DNA from: an uncultured Bacteroides sp.
GTDB taxonomy: Bacteria > Bacteroidota > Bacteroidia > Bacteroidales > Bacteroidaceae
DNA length: 64,000 nucleotides
Assembly: GCA_947074195.1 (NCBI GenBank)
Contig: CAMTOS010000001.1
Location: 1-64,000, forward strand
Direction: 5' to 3'
Made by a program: the position numbers and the translations under genes. Positions 18,737 to 26,717 of the stretch are shown piece by piece. The stretch's first letter is position 1. Each line of letters opens with the position of its first letter. The notes beneath the pieces were generated by a model, which saw only the letters and a program-made list of their open reading frames with translations, was not told the origin of the DNA and searched no databases.

Positions 18737-19897
18737 ATGATACAACCCGAATTAAAACTACGACGTGACAAGATACGCAGACTGATGCAGCAACAAAATA
18801 TTGATGCTGCCCTGATTGCCTGCAATATAAATTTGCTTTACACAGCAGGAACGATTATCAGCGGCTATTTATATCTGCCACTGAACTCGCCTGCGCGTAT
18901 CTTTGTGAAACGTCCGAACCACCTTAGCGGCGAATTCGTTTTCGGAATCCGCAAACCCGAACAGATTATTGATATCCTGAAAGAAGAAGGCCTGCCAATG
19001 CCCGAAAAAGTGATGCTTGAGGCTGATGAATTGCCTTATACAGATTATATGCGTCTGGCCGGATTATTCCCAGAAGCCGAAGTGGTAAACGGTACACCAG
19101 TTATCCGCGAAGCCCGTAGCATTAAAACAGCAGTGGAGATTGAACATTTTCGTCGCTCGGGTGCTGCACATACTAAAGCTTACAATCAGATTCCATCTGT
19201 ATTCCGTCCGGGAATGACCGACTTGCAACTTTCTATTGAAGTTGAAAGACTGATGCGCCTGGAAGGTAACCTTGGTGTGTTCCGCGTATTTGGTCAGAGC
19301 ATGGAAATCTTTATGGGAAGTCTTTTGGCCGGTGATAATGCTGCCTACCCTTCTCCATTCGATTTTTCACTGGGCGGTCAGGGCATTCATCCTGCACTTC
19401 CGGGAAGCGTGAAAGGTGCTCCGATAAAGGCTGGAGAGACAATTATGGTCGATATGGGCGGTAACTTTAACGGATATATGGGCGATATGAGCCGTGTATA
19501 TTCTGTAGGTAAACTGACTCAGAATGCGTATGATGCCCACCAGGTATGTATCGATATTCAGAATGAGATTGTTGAAATGGCAAAACCGGGTACGGTTTGC
19601 GAAGATATGTACAATAAAGCCATCGAAATGGTGACCAAAGCCGGATATGCCGATAACTTTATGGGTATTGAACAGAAAGCGCGCTTCATTGGTCATGGTA
19701 TCGGACTGGAAATTAACGAGATGCCGGTAATTGCACCCCGCATGAAGAAAGAGCTTGAACCGGGTATGGTCTTTGCGCTCGAGCCTAAAATCGTGTTGCC
19801 GGGAATCGGTGCGGTAGGTATTGAAAACTCATGGGCAGTAAATGCAGAAGGTTTAGAGAAGCTAACGCTTTGCGATGAAGCTATTGTTGAGCTGTAA
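18737..19897 (+). CDS. Xaa-Pro aminopeptidase / dipeptidase, M24B family
   Basis: Cytoplasmic metallopeptidase acting on X-Pro bonds; 386 residues. The N-terminal creatinase-like domain covers about residues 1-130 and the C-terminal pita-bread domain about 140-386. The five metal ligands of the family are visible: two Asp in MVDMGGNFNGYMGDMSRVY, His in FIGHGIGLEINEMPV, Glu in FALEPKIVLPG and Glu in GIENSWAV. It stands alone with its own promoter. It follows the prolyl oligopeptidase two genes upstream, so the region carries two proline-specific peptidases. Aminopeptidase versus dipeptidase activity cannot be separated from sequence. Confidence 0.9.
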   Translation: MIQPELKLRRDKIRRLMQQQNIDAALIACNINLLYTAGTIISGYLYLPLNSPARIFVKRPNHLSGEFVFGIRKPEQIIDILKEEGLPMPEKVMLEADELPYTDYMRLAGLFPEAEVVNGTPVIREARSIKTAVEIEHFRRSGAAHTKAYNQIPSVFRPGMTDLQLSIEVERLMRLEGNLGVFRVFGQSMEIFMGSLLAGDNAAYPSPFDFSLGGQGIHPALPGSVKGAPIKAGETIMVDMGGNFNGYMGDMSRVYSVGKLTQNAYDAHQVCIDIQNEIVEMAKPGTVCEDMYNKAIEMVTKAGYADNFMGIEQKARFIGHGIGLEINEMPVIAPRMKKELEPGMVFALEPKIVLPGIGAVGIENSWAVNAEGLEKLTLCDEAIVEL

Positions 19898-19926
19898 CAG
19901 CAGTTTCAATAAACTGTAAGACATAA

Positions 19927-19975
19927 AAAAACGGGTAGAAAGGAAAAGAGATTTCTTTACTTTCTACCCGTTTTT
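19927..19975. terminator. Bidirectional terminator between M24 peptidase and cca
   Basis: Perfect 16-bp stem (19927-19942 / 19960-19975) of form AAAAACGGGTAGAAAG. The A and T ends supply a U tract in both directions between convergent genes. Confidence 0.9.
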
Positions 19976-19999
19976 ATTTTATGTTTTAAAGAGATTTTC

Positions 20000-20037
20000 A
20001 GGCCATACTTAACATACAAATTGTTTAAGTATAGCCT
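20000..20037 (-). terminator. Second hairpin downstream of cca
   Basis: ATACTTAA (20005-20012) pairs with TTAAGTAT (20025-20032), extended by AGGC/GCCT outside. It lies just past the cca stop. There is no strong T run, so it is likely an accessory 3' structure. Confidence 0.4.
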
Positions 20038-20083
20038 GCATCTGCTTTATGCTTTCGCTAAAGTTACGATAAGTACAACGTAT

Positions 20084-21541
20084 TTATGCCTTTTTATCTA
20101 TTGGCTTTAACCCCATCTTTGCCGCTTTCTTCAGTAGGAATTCATAAGCAGCTTCGTATTCATTCGGGATAATCCCATCGAGAATAGCATCCTTGATAGA
20201 GCTTTTCAGTGAGCCGACTTCCGCACAAGGTGTAAGACCGAAAATCTCCATAATCTCTTCGCCTTTTACCGGTGGCTGGAAGTTGCGTACACGGTCTTTC
20301 TCTTCAATATCTTTCAGCTTCTGACGTACCAACGCGAAGTTATTAAGGAAGCGCTGCTTGCGTTCATCGTTCTTCGAGGTGATATCGGCTTCGCATAGTG
20401 TCATCAGATCGTCAATATCATCACCGGCTTCGAACAACATTCTGCGAACAGCCGAATCGGTTACAATATCATCAGCAATGGCGATTGGACGAAGATGCAG
20501 ACTTACCAGTTTCTGAACAAACTTCATCTTTTCATTCATCGGCAACTTCATCTTCCTGAAAATGAGTGGTACCATCTTGGCACCTTCGAAGTTGTGGTTG
20601 TGGAAGGTCCAGCCGGCCTTATTTTCCCAACGCTTGGTTTTAGGTTTGGCAATATCGTGAAGAATGGCTGCCCAACGCAGCCAAAGATTATCAGTATGCT
20701 TACTTACGTTATCGAGTACTTCGAGTGTATGATAAAAATTATCTTTATGACTTCTGCCGTTTCTGGTTTCTGTGCCTTGTAGTTCTACTAATTCAGGAAA
20801 GATATAGTTCAGCAAACCACAACGGTCGAGATCAATGAAACCTTTGGATGGCACCGGAGAAAGAATGATCTTGTTCAGTTCATCGGCAATACGTTCACGC
20901 GAAATAATCTCGATACGTTCGGCATTACGGCTCAAAGAGTCGAATGTAGAGTCATCGATATAAAAGTTAAGCTGAGTAGCGAAACGGATACAACGCATCA
21001 TGCGAAGCGGATCATCGCTAAAGGTAATATCCGGATCGAGCGGTGTGCGAATAGTCTTTTCTTTCAGGTCTTCGACTCCGTTAAACGGATCGACCAGTTC
21101 GCCAAAGCGAGCAGAGTTCATACAAACCGCCATGGCATTGATGGTAAAGTCACGACGATTCTGATCGTCTTCGAGTGTACCATCTTCTACAATCGGTTTG
21201 CGGGAATCGCGCTGATAAGACTCTTTGCGTGCGCCTACAAACTCAATCTCCATATCGCGAAACTTAACCTGTGCCGTACCGAAATTACGAAACACAGAAA
21301 CGTGCGCACCCTTACCAAGATGTCTTCCCAAAGCCTGAGCCATTTCGATACCACTTCCGACCACAACCACATCAATATCTTTTGAAGGGCGGTTCAGAAA
21401 GAGGTCACGTACATAGCCACCTACCACATAACACTCTAATTGCAGTGCATCGGCAGTTTTAGAAATATCTGAAAAGATCTTGTCTTTGAATTTATTTTTT
21501 AATTCTTCGGGTGTAAGTGCTATCATATTTGTTTTTATCAT
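20084..21541 (-). CDS. cca: CCA tRNA nucleotidyltransferase / poly(A)-polymerase family with HD domain
   Basis: Adds or repairs the 3' CCA of tRNAs. 485 residues from the ATG at 21541. A second ATG at 21526 (MIALTPEEL) could be the real start, because the -7 element TAACTTTG on the minus strand at 21559-21566 puts transcription only ~11 nt before the first ATG. The first ATG does have AGAAGG close upstream. The class II nucleotidyltransferase signature is CYVVGGYVRDLFLNRPSKDI with the catalytic Asp pair following. Then come RRDFTINAMAV and DPLRMMRCIRFATQLNF. An HD phosphohydrolase motif (WAAILHDIAKPKTK) lies near residue 290. Expressed alone, convergent with the M24 peptidase gene. Confidence 0.92.
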   Translation of the reverse strand: MIKTNMIALTPEELKNKFKDKIFSDISKTADALQLECYVVGGYVRDLFLNRPSKDIDVVVVGSGIEMAQALGRHLGKGAHVSVFRNFGTAQVKFRDMEIEFVGARKESYQRDSRKPIVEDGTLEDDQNRRDFTINAMAVCMNSARFGELVDPFNGVEDLKEKTIRTPLDPDITFSDDPLRMMRCIRFATQLNFYIDDSTFDSLSRNAERIEIISRERIADELNKIILSPVPSKGFIDLDRCGLLNYIFPELVELQGTETRNGRSHKDNFYHTLEVLDNVSKHTDNLWLRWAAILHDIAKPKTKRWENKAGWTFHNHNFEGAKMVPLIFRKMKLPMNEKMKFVQKLVSLHLRPIAIADDIVTDSAVRRMLFEAGDDIDDLMTLCEADITSKNDERKQRFLNNFALVRQKLKDIEEKDRVRNFQPPVKGEEIMEIFGLTPCAEVGSLKSSIKDAILDGIIPNEYEAAYEFLLKKAAKMGLKPIDKKA

Positions 21542-21608
21542 TACCTTCTATATGAATGCAAAGTTACAACTTTAGAGTTGAATGCTCACTTCTGAAGCCA
21601 AAATTAAG

Positions 21609-21616
21609 TATCTTTG
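21609..21616 (+). promoter_or_regulatory. -7 element of lipoprotein gene
   Basis: TATCTTTG, 27 bp before the ATG at 21644. No matching -33 box at standard spacing. It lies back-to-back with the cca -7 element. Confidence 0.45.
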
Positions 21617-21643
21617 TCCATCGAATTCTAACAGATAGTAAAA

Positions 21644-22492
21644 ATGAAAACAAAATTGTACTTTCTTCTCGGACTCTTAACATTTGGATTTTTAATCACA
21701 TCGTGTAACCGTGATCAGGCCAACGCCGAACATCAGCTTGAACTGGCTAAATATGAATATCAGCATGGAAATTTCAATGAAGCAAAAATGTTGATCGACA
21801 GCATTAAGATTTTATTCCCCAAAGCTTACGAAGCACGCAGAAAAGGAATAGAACTGATGCAGGAAGTAGAGTTAACTGAGCAGGAACAGACTTTAAGTTT
21901 TCTGGATAGCCTGATGGCTGTAAAACAGGAAGAGCTGGCAGCAATTGTGGGCAATTTTAAGTTAGAGAAAGATACTGTATACCAGAAGATTGGTAATTAC
22001 TTCTGGCCGACTCAGGTGGTAGAAAAGAATTTAGACCGTAACTTCCTGCGCTTTCAGGTAAGCGAACAGGGACAAATGAAAATGACTTCTTTTTATAACG
22101 GTGGATCTAACATTCATCATACTGCCGTAAAGGTTACTGCACCCGATGGTACATTTGCCGAAACGCCCATGTCGAAAAACAGCTACGAAACGACCAATCT
22201 TGACCGCAAAATGGAGCAAGCCGATTTTAAAGATGGCGAAGATGGCAACGTTATCGGTTTTATCTATCTGAATCGCGATAATAATATAAAAGTTGAATAT
22301 ATCGGTGATAAGAAGTATAATACTACAATGAGTGCTGACGATCGTAAAGCTGCAGCCGGTATTTATGAACTGACTCAGATTCTTTCGGCCATTCAGAAGA
22401 TTAAAGCTGAACAGGAAGAAGCCAATCAGAAGATTGAATTTATTCAGCGTAAAATGAATGAACGTGCTGAAAAGGATACTTCAGCCAACTAA
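21644..22492 (+). CDS. Coiled-coil lipoprotein of unknown function
   Basis: 282 residues. The signal peptide ends in lipobox LITSC (Cys21), so the mature protein is a lipoprotein of the inner or outer membrane. Residues ~25-75 look like a single TPR-like helical hairpin (AEHQLELAKYEYQHGNFNEAKMLIDSI). Residues ~80-115 are helical. The middle (about 120-225) is predicted beta, including FRFQVSEQGQMKMTSFYNGG-type strands. A C-terminal acidic/basic coiled coil spans about 235-280 (IQKIKAEQEEANQKIEFIQR). I do not recognise a named family. It has its own -7 element and is convergent with the SDR operon with only 10 bp between stops. Confidence 0.85.
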   Translation: MKTKLYFLLGLLTFGFLITSCNRDQANAEHQLELAKYEYQHGNFNEAKMLIDSIKILFPKAYEARRKGIELMQEVELTEQEQTLSFLDSLMAVKQEELAAIVGNFKLEKDTVYQKIGNYFWPTQVVEKNLDRNFLRFQVSEQGQMKMTSFYNGGSNIHHTAVKVTAPDGTFAETPMSKNSYETTNLDRKMEQADFKDGEDGNVIGFIYLNRDNNIKVEYIGDKKYNTTMSADDRKAAAGIYELTQILSAIQKIKAEQEEANQKIEFIQRKMNERAEKDTSAN

Positions 22493-22502
22493 AAGAATAG
22501 CA

Positions 22503-23348
22503 TTATAACCAGGGAGATACGATTCGCTCTGTCTCCTCCCACAACTCTTCCATTTGCCGGTGTTGCGTATATTTCTTTGAAAGCTTCTTCGTTTTGCAGC
22601 TAACATTCAGTGTGCCGGTCTTCCCTTCATTCTTTTCTTCGAGCAATAATTCAATAGCTGTTGCTGCGCCTTGCTTTGGTTTTCGTATAAAAGGACGGAA
22701 TAAAACATCTGTCAACGGATCGAACCAGGCATGCATAGTAATAATGGGAGTTGAAACTACACCCGGATCGGCGGCATTCACTGCTATTCCCGCAACTTTC
22801 GTACGCTTTGCCAACTCTATGGTAAAAAGCATTAATGCCAGTTTCGTGTTGCCGTATACCGGAATACGCCAAAAGTTTCCTTTACGCCCCTGCTCAAAGA
22901 AGAGAGGGAAATCGAGTTGCCCGATAGCATACGTACACGATACCATATTGACAATTCGTGCGCCACGTTTCATTGCAGGAAGTAATTTGCGTGTAAATAA
23001 ATAAGGAGCTACATAATTAATTCCCACAGTACGCTCCAGTCCGTCTTCTGTCATTCTCAGTCCGGTTTCAAGCACACCGGCATTGTTCATCAGCAAAGAA
23101 ATCGGAATGTTCTTATCACGTATTCTGTCTGCCAATGCAGCTACAGAAGCCAAAGAGGAGAAATCGCACTGCATTACTGTGAGGTACGGATTACCGGTCT
23201 GATATACTAATTCCTGCCGAACTTTCTCGCCTTTTTCCTTTGTATAACATACCATAATCACATGATAACCTGCGATAGCTACCGCACGTGTTATCTCTGT
23301 TCCCATACCACCGTCTGCACCGGTAATCACTGCAATTTTCTGCTCCAT
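22503..23348 (-). CDS. Short-chain dehydrogenase/reductase, third gene of steroid-reductase-like operon
   Basis: NAD(P)H-dependent oxidoreductase of the classical SDR family; 281 residues. Visible motifs are the cofactor glycine loop TGADGGMG (residues 9-16), NNAG (88-91), Ser137 and the catalytic YxxxK as Y165-K169 (YGNTK). It is the last gene of a three-gene operon, starting 16 bp after the OYE stop. In that context a hydroxysteroid dehydrogenase role is plausible. By sequence alone it could equally be a retinol-dehydrogenase-like SDR with another lipid or alcohol substrate. Confidence 0.88.
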   Translation of the reverse strand: MEQKIAVITGADGGMGTEITRAVAIAGYHVIMVCYTKEKGEKVRQELVYQTGNPYLTVMQCDFSSLASVAALADRIRDKNIPISLLMNNAGVLETGLRMTEDGLERTVGINYVAPYLFTRKLLPAMKRGARIVNMVSCTYAIGQLDFPLFFEQGRKGNFWRIPVYGNTKLALMLFTIELAKRTKVAGIAVNAADPGVVSTPIITMHAWFDPLTDVLFRPFIRKPKQGAATAIELLLEEKNEGKTGTLNVSCKTKKLSKKYTQHRQMEELWEETERIVSPWL

Positions 23349-23364
23349 TCTGTTTTGTCGTTTC

Positions 23365-24591
23365 TTATTGTTTTTCTAAATCAGCAATCTCTTTTACGAG
23401 ACTCTTTGGTAATTGTTCTTTTAAATGCTTGTGACATGCCATCTCTACCGTATACATTCGTCCGATGCAATAGTTACTGTGTCCGCAGGAACAGCGTACC
23501 TCTCCTTCTTCCTTCATACGGTTTACGAAACCCGGTTCATTGAGTAAAGCACGCCCCATCTGTATGGCATCGAAACCATCATCCAGCACTTCATCTATTT
23601 TATCTCTCGATACCAATCCGCCTACATATACCAGCTTCGCATCGGGAAGAGCCTCGCGGAATTTCAATGCATCTTCAAGAAAATAAGCTTCCTGAAAAGG
23701 TACGGTTGGAATCATCATCTTTCCGGCCATTTTTACACTGTATTTCAACCACCAGCAATCCATATAGTGAGTCAGTGTTTTAATCGGCATGGCACCACGC
23801 ATCACATACATCGGGGCTTTACTGACGAAACCGCCACTCAGCACCAAAGCATGTGCACCAAGGTCGACCAGTCTTTTTGCGACTTGCAGCGTTTCGTCAA
23901 TTTCCATACCTCCTTTAAAGCCATCGCGCATATTCATTTTAACGAATACCGCTATATCGCTCCCGGCAGCTTTCATTACTTCGGCCATCACAATATCCAT
24001 AAAGCGCATGCGATTCTCTAAAGATCCTCCATATTCATCCCGGCGACGATTTGTGTATGGCGACAGGAACTGACTAATCAGATAACCATGTCCTGCATGA
24101 ATCTCTACAGCATCGAAACCGGCTTCGCGTGCCAGATTTACTGCTTCTCCATAAGCTTTAGCCATCTCAGGAAGTTCGTCTTTGCGAAGTCCACGGACAA
24201 AGGTGGGCGAATAGATATTCAGTCCGGTTGATGCAGAAACAGGAATAACACCGCAAATACCTTTATGCGACATATTTCCGCAATGCCCTAATTGTATACT
24301 GGCAGCTGAACCTTCGGCATGAATGGCATCGGTAATCTCTTTTAACCCTGGTACTATTTCGGGCCTCATCCAGAGTTGGCGTTCAAAAGACAAACCACTC
24401 TGTGTTACCGATGCATAGGCAATAGTCGTCATCCCTACTCCACCCGCTGCCACCGACTGATGGTAATCGAACAACATCTTCGAAGGTTTATTGCCCGGAC
24501 ACATACTCTCAAAAGCAGCCGAACGAATTGTCCGGTTTCTCAATGTTAGCGGACCGAAAGTTACAGGTGTGAATAGTTTAGAAGTACTCAT
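23365..24591 (-). CDS. NADH:flavin oxidoreductase, Old Yellow Enzyme family, barrel-only
   Basis: FMN-dependent ene-reductase; 408 residues. The TIM barrel covers about residues 1-370, with FTPVTFGPLTLRNRTIRSAA at the start, the active-site block AVEIHAGHGYLISQFLSPYT, then RRRDEYGGSLENRMRF, and phosphate-binding YVGGLVSRDKI and IQMGRALLNEP. The C-terminal tail has a cysteine cluster, CSCGHSNYC followed by a further Cys 12 residues on. This recalls the Fe-S motif of the long 2,4-dienoyl-CoA-reductase/BaiCD-type OYEs, but the NAD/FAD domains of those are absent. It is the middle gene of the operon. Candidate activity is reduction of an enone such as a 3-oxo-delta-4 steroid (inference). Confidence 0.88.
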   Translation of the reverse strand: MSTSKLFTPVTFGPLTLRNRTIRSAAFESMCPGNKPSKMLFDYHQSVAAGGVGMTTIAYASVTQSGLSFERQLWMRPEIVPGLKEITDAIHAEGSAASIQLGHCGNMSHKGICGVIPVSASTGLNIYSPTFVRGLRKDELPEMAKAYGEAVNLAREAGFDAVEIHAGHGYLISQFLSPYTNRRRDEYGGSLENRMRFMDIVMAEVMKAAGSDIAVFVKMNMRDGFKGGMEIDETLQVAKRLVDLGAHALVLSGGFVSKAPMYVMRGAMPIKTLTHYMDCWWLKYSVKMAGKMMIPTVPFQEAYFLEDALKFREALPDAKLVYVGGLVSRDKIDEVLDDGFDAIQMGRALLNEPGFVNRMKEEGEVRCSCGHSNYCIGRMYTVEMACHKHLKEQLPKSLVKEIADLEKQ

Positions 24592-24607
24592 AATAGCCAG
24601 TATTTAA

Positions 24608-25369
24608 TCAATAGATAAAAGGAATTACACGTTTACGATTACCGACTTCTTCACCAAATTCTTCACGGTAGCGATGCCATATGGCATTGGCACGAGGTAC
24701 CAGATTAGCAAATGTCCACCAGAAGAAGACCGCACCCGGCAAAGACCATGTCATTATTGCCCATCCGGCCCATTCAACCAGTTCGCCAAAGTAATTGGCA
24801 GAAGTTACATATCGGTAAAACCCTTTTGAGGGTAAGTAATGCTTTGTATCGCCCGGTTTCCGAAGATTACGGATCACATGGTCAGACTGTATATTGATTA
24901 TCATTCCGGCCATAAACAGGAATGCCCCAATCCAGAACTGAGGCGTATGCAACCAGTCATTCTGATATAAATTATCGGGAGCCAGATAGAAGATCCACTC
25001 GCCCTGCATATAACCATTAAGTATATTGAATATGATACCCATGCACATAATAGCCAGAGGCATCTTGCTTTTGCCTTTTAACAGAAAGGGAAAGATAAAG
25101 GATCGTTGAAAGTAATGGAGTTGAAATAACAGGAAGAATACGATAATTACCGGAGAAAAACGGCGTTCAGAACCAAGCCAGAGGAAAAGCATCATCAGAA
25201 AAACCGGTGATTCCATTAATACCCAGGCTACTTTATTGTTAATGGCAAGTCCCCACGATTGCGTACGGAAAATACCATAACCGGCTTTTACGAAGTATAA
25301 AGCAATAAATACAAAAAGGGCAATAACAGCCATGCCCAGGCAAAAAAGATTAAATTGTTCGAGATTCAT
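24608..25369 (-). CDS. Steroid 5-alpha-reductase-like membrane protein
   Basis: 253 residues with about six or seven hydrophobic segments. Strong signatures of the 3-oxo-5-alpha-steroid 4-dehydrogenase C-terminal family are present. These are WVLMESPVFL (about 49-58), LHYFQRSFIFPFL (84-96, matching the HY..R..Y/F.P stretch of SRD5A enzymes), GFYRYVTSANYFGELVEWAG (183-202, the NYFGE..EW motif) and the terminal H-Y-F-RK-IPF pattern (232-251). It is the first gene of the operon and is separated from the OYE gene by 16 bp. The family reduces the C4-C5 double bond of steroids, and some members act on other enoyl lipids. The substrate is inferred, not shown. Confidence 0.88.
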   Translation of the reverse strand: MNLEQFNLFCLGMAVIALFVFIALYFVKAGYGIFRTQSWGLAINNKVAWVLMESPVFLMMLFLWLGSERRFSPVIIVFFLLFQLHYFQRSFIFPFLLKGKSKMPLAIMCMGIIFNILNGYMQGEWIFYLAPDNLYQNDWLHTPQFWIGAFLFMAGMIINIQSDHVIRNLRKPGDTKHYLPSKGFYRYVTSANYFGELVEWAGWAIMTWSLPGAVFFWWTFANLVPRANAIWHRYREEFGEEVGNRKRVIPFIY

Positions 25370-25445
25370 GATTTTTTTATTTCGCGAACAAAATTAAACA
25401 TTACATAAATATATGCCAATTTTTAATAAATAAAATCACATAAAA

Positions 25446-25499
25446 ACTCCCGGCAGATTACATATTCTAAGATATAATTTACCGGGAGTCAAATATGAA
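25446..25499 (-). terminator. Terminator of acn-icd operon
   Basis: ACTCCCGG (25446-25453) pairs with CCGGGAGT (25492-25499). On the minus strand the stem is followed by TTTTTA. It lies 13 bp past the icd stop. Confidence 0.75.
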
Positions 25500-25511
25500 A
25501 AAGAATCACTG

Positions 25512-26717
25512 TTATCTTTCTTTATAGCGGCCTTCTATACGTTCGATAATTTCGCGGGTAAAGTCTGTAGTCGAAAGAATATGTCCGCTTGGCATAAACC
25601 GGGCAAGATCAAAGGTTGCACGACCATCTTCGAAACTCTTTTCTAATGCACGTGAGATGAGTACACTGGCTTCATGCCAACCCATATACTCTAACATCAT
25701 CACAGCTGACAGAATCAATGCAGAAGGGTTGACAGCGTTCTTACCAGCCAGATATGGAATGGTACCATGCAAACATTCGAACACTGCGTTACCTGTCTCG
25801 AAATTGATATTGGCACTCGGAGCCACACCAATTCCACCCGACATGGCAGCCAGCAGATCAGAAGTATAGCTACCTGTAATATTCAACGCTACTACCACCG
25901 AGAATTCTTCGGGTTTAAGCAGTACATCCTGCATAAACGAATCGGCTGTACAATCTTTTATAACCAGTTTACCCGAAGCCAATTCTTCAGCAAATTCGCG
26001 CTGGGCAAGTTCATAACCCCAGTATTTGAAGCTGCCTTCGGTACAATTCATCATATCACTTTTATGTATCAAAGTAACTGAGGGCAAATCGTGCTGAACA
26101 GCATAATGACATGCCGCCCGTACCAGACGTTCAACGCCTTCTTTCGAAACTACTTTGATACCAAAGGAAGAAGATTCAGGGAAACGCAAAGATTTAACGC
26201 CCATTTCATCGGTCAGCAGATGCATAAACTTTTCGGCCTGAGCTGTACCTTTTTGCCATTGTATACCTGTACAGATATCTTCTACGTTTTCATAAAATAG
26301 TGTCAGGTGCACTTTTTCGGGAGCAACAATCGGGGTAAAGATTCCTAAGAACCAGCGCGAAGTGCGGAATCCTGCATACAGATCGAAAGTAAGCCGAAGC
26401 GTTGCATCAAGTGAGGGGATGTCACCTTCATTGGGAAAATGCAGCGGCCCTTTTATTCCCACTTTATATTTCTCAAACTTCTCTATGGTTTCATCCGGCA
26501 ACCATTTTCCGGTCTGATGAAAGGCATTCTCACCAGCCAGCGCCTCTTTCCATACAATTTGTCTATGAGTGCCATAAGCTACACGTACAGCAACACTCAC
26601 CACTTCCAACATCGAAGGAGTGATTTCTTTTCCCACGCCATCACCGGTAATATACGGTATAGTCGGATTATCCGGTACGATGAGCGGGCCATCCGGTTGT
26701 TTCGTTATTCTACTCAT
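25512..26717 (-). CDS. Isocitrate dehydrogenase homologue with substituted active-site residues
   Basis: 401 residues, clearly homologous to NADP-isocitrate dehydrogenase over its full length (ITGDGVGKEITPSM, LIHKSDMM-CTEG, GGIGVAPSANI, LHGT-P-AGKNAVNPSA). Compared from memory with E. coli Icd, several key positions differ. Arg153 is Tyr142 (FYENVED), catalytic Tyr160 is Cys149 (ICTGIQW), metal ligand Asp307 is Ser283 (NITGSYTSD), Asn115 is Asp104, and the NADP-contact Lys-Tyr pair is Tyr-Leu (HGTIPYLAG). Ser102, Arg108, Arg118, Lys219, Asp259 and Asp287 are retained. It overlaps the aconitase gene by 8 bp. It may act on another 2-hydroxy acid, use another cofactor, or be catalytically impaired, so I leave the symbol blank. 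Confidence 0.85.
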   Translation of the reverse strand: MSRITKQPDGPLIVPDNPTIPYITGDGVGKEITPSMLEVVSVAVRVAYGTHRQIVWKEALAGENAFHQTGKWLPDETIEKFEKYKVGIKGPLHFPNEGDIPSLDATLRLTFDLYAGFRTSRWFLGIFTPIVAPEKVHLTLFYENVEDICTGIQWQKGTAQAEKFMHLLTDEMGVKSLRFPESSSFGIKVVSKEGVERLVRAACHYAVQHDLPSVTLIHKSDMMNCTEGSFKYWGYELAQREFAEELASGKLVIKDCTADSFMQDVLLKPEEFSVVVALNITGSYTSDLLAAMSGGIGVAPSANINFETGNAVFECLHGTIPYLAGKNAVNPSALILSAVMMLEYMGWHEASVLISRALEKSFEDGRATFDLARFMPSGHILSTTDFTREIIERIEGRYKER

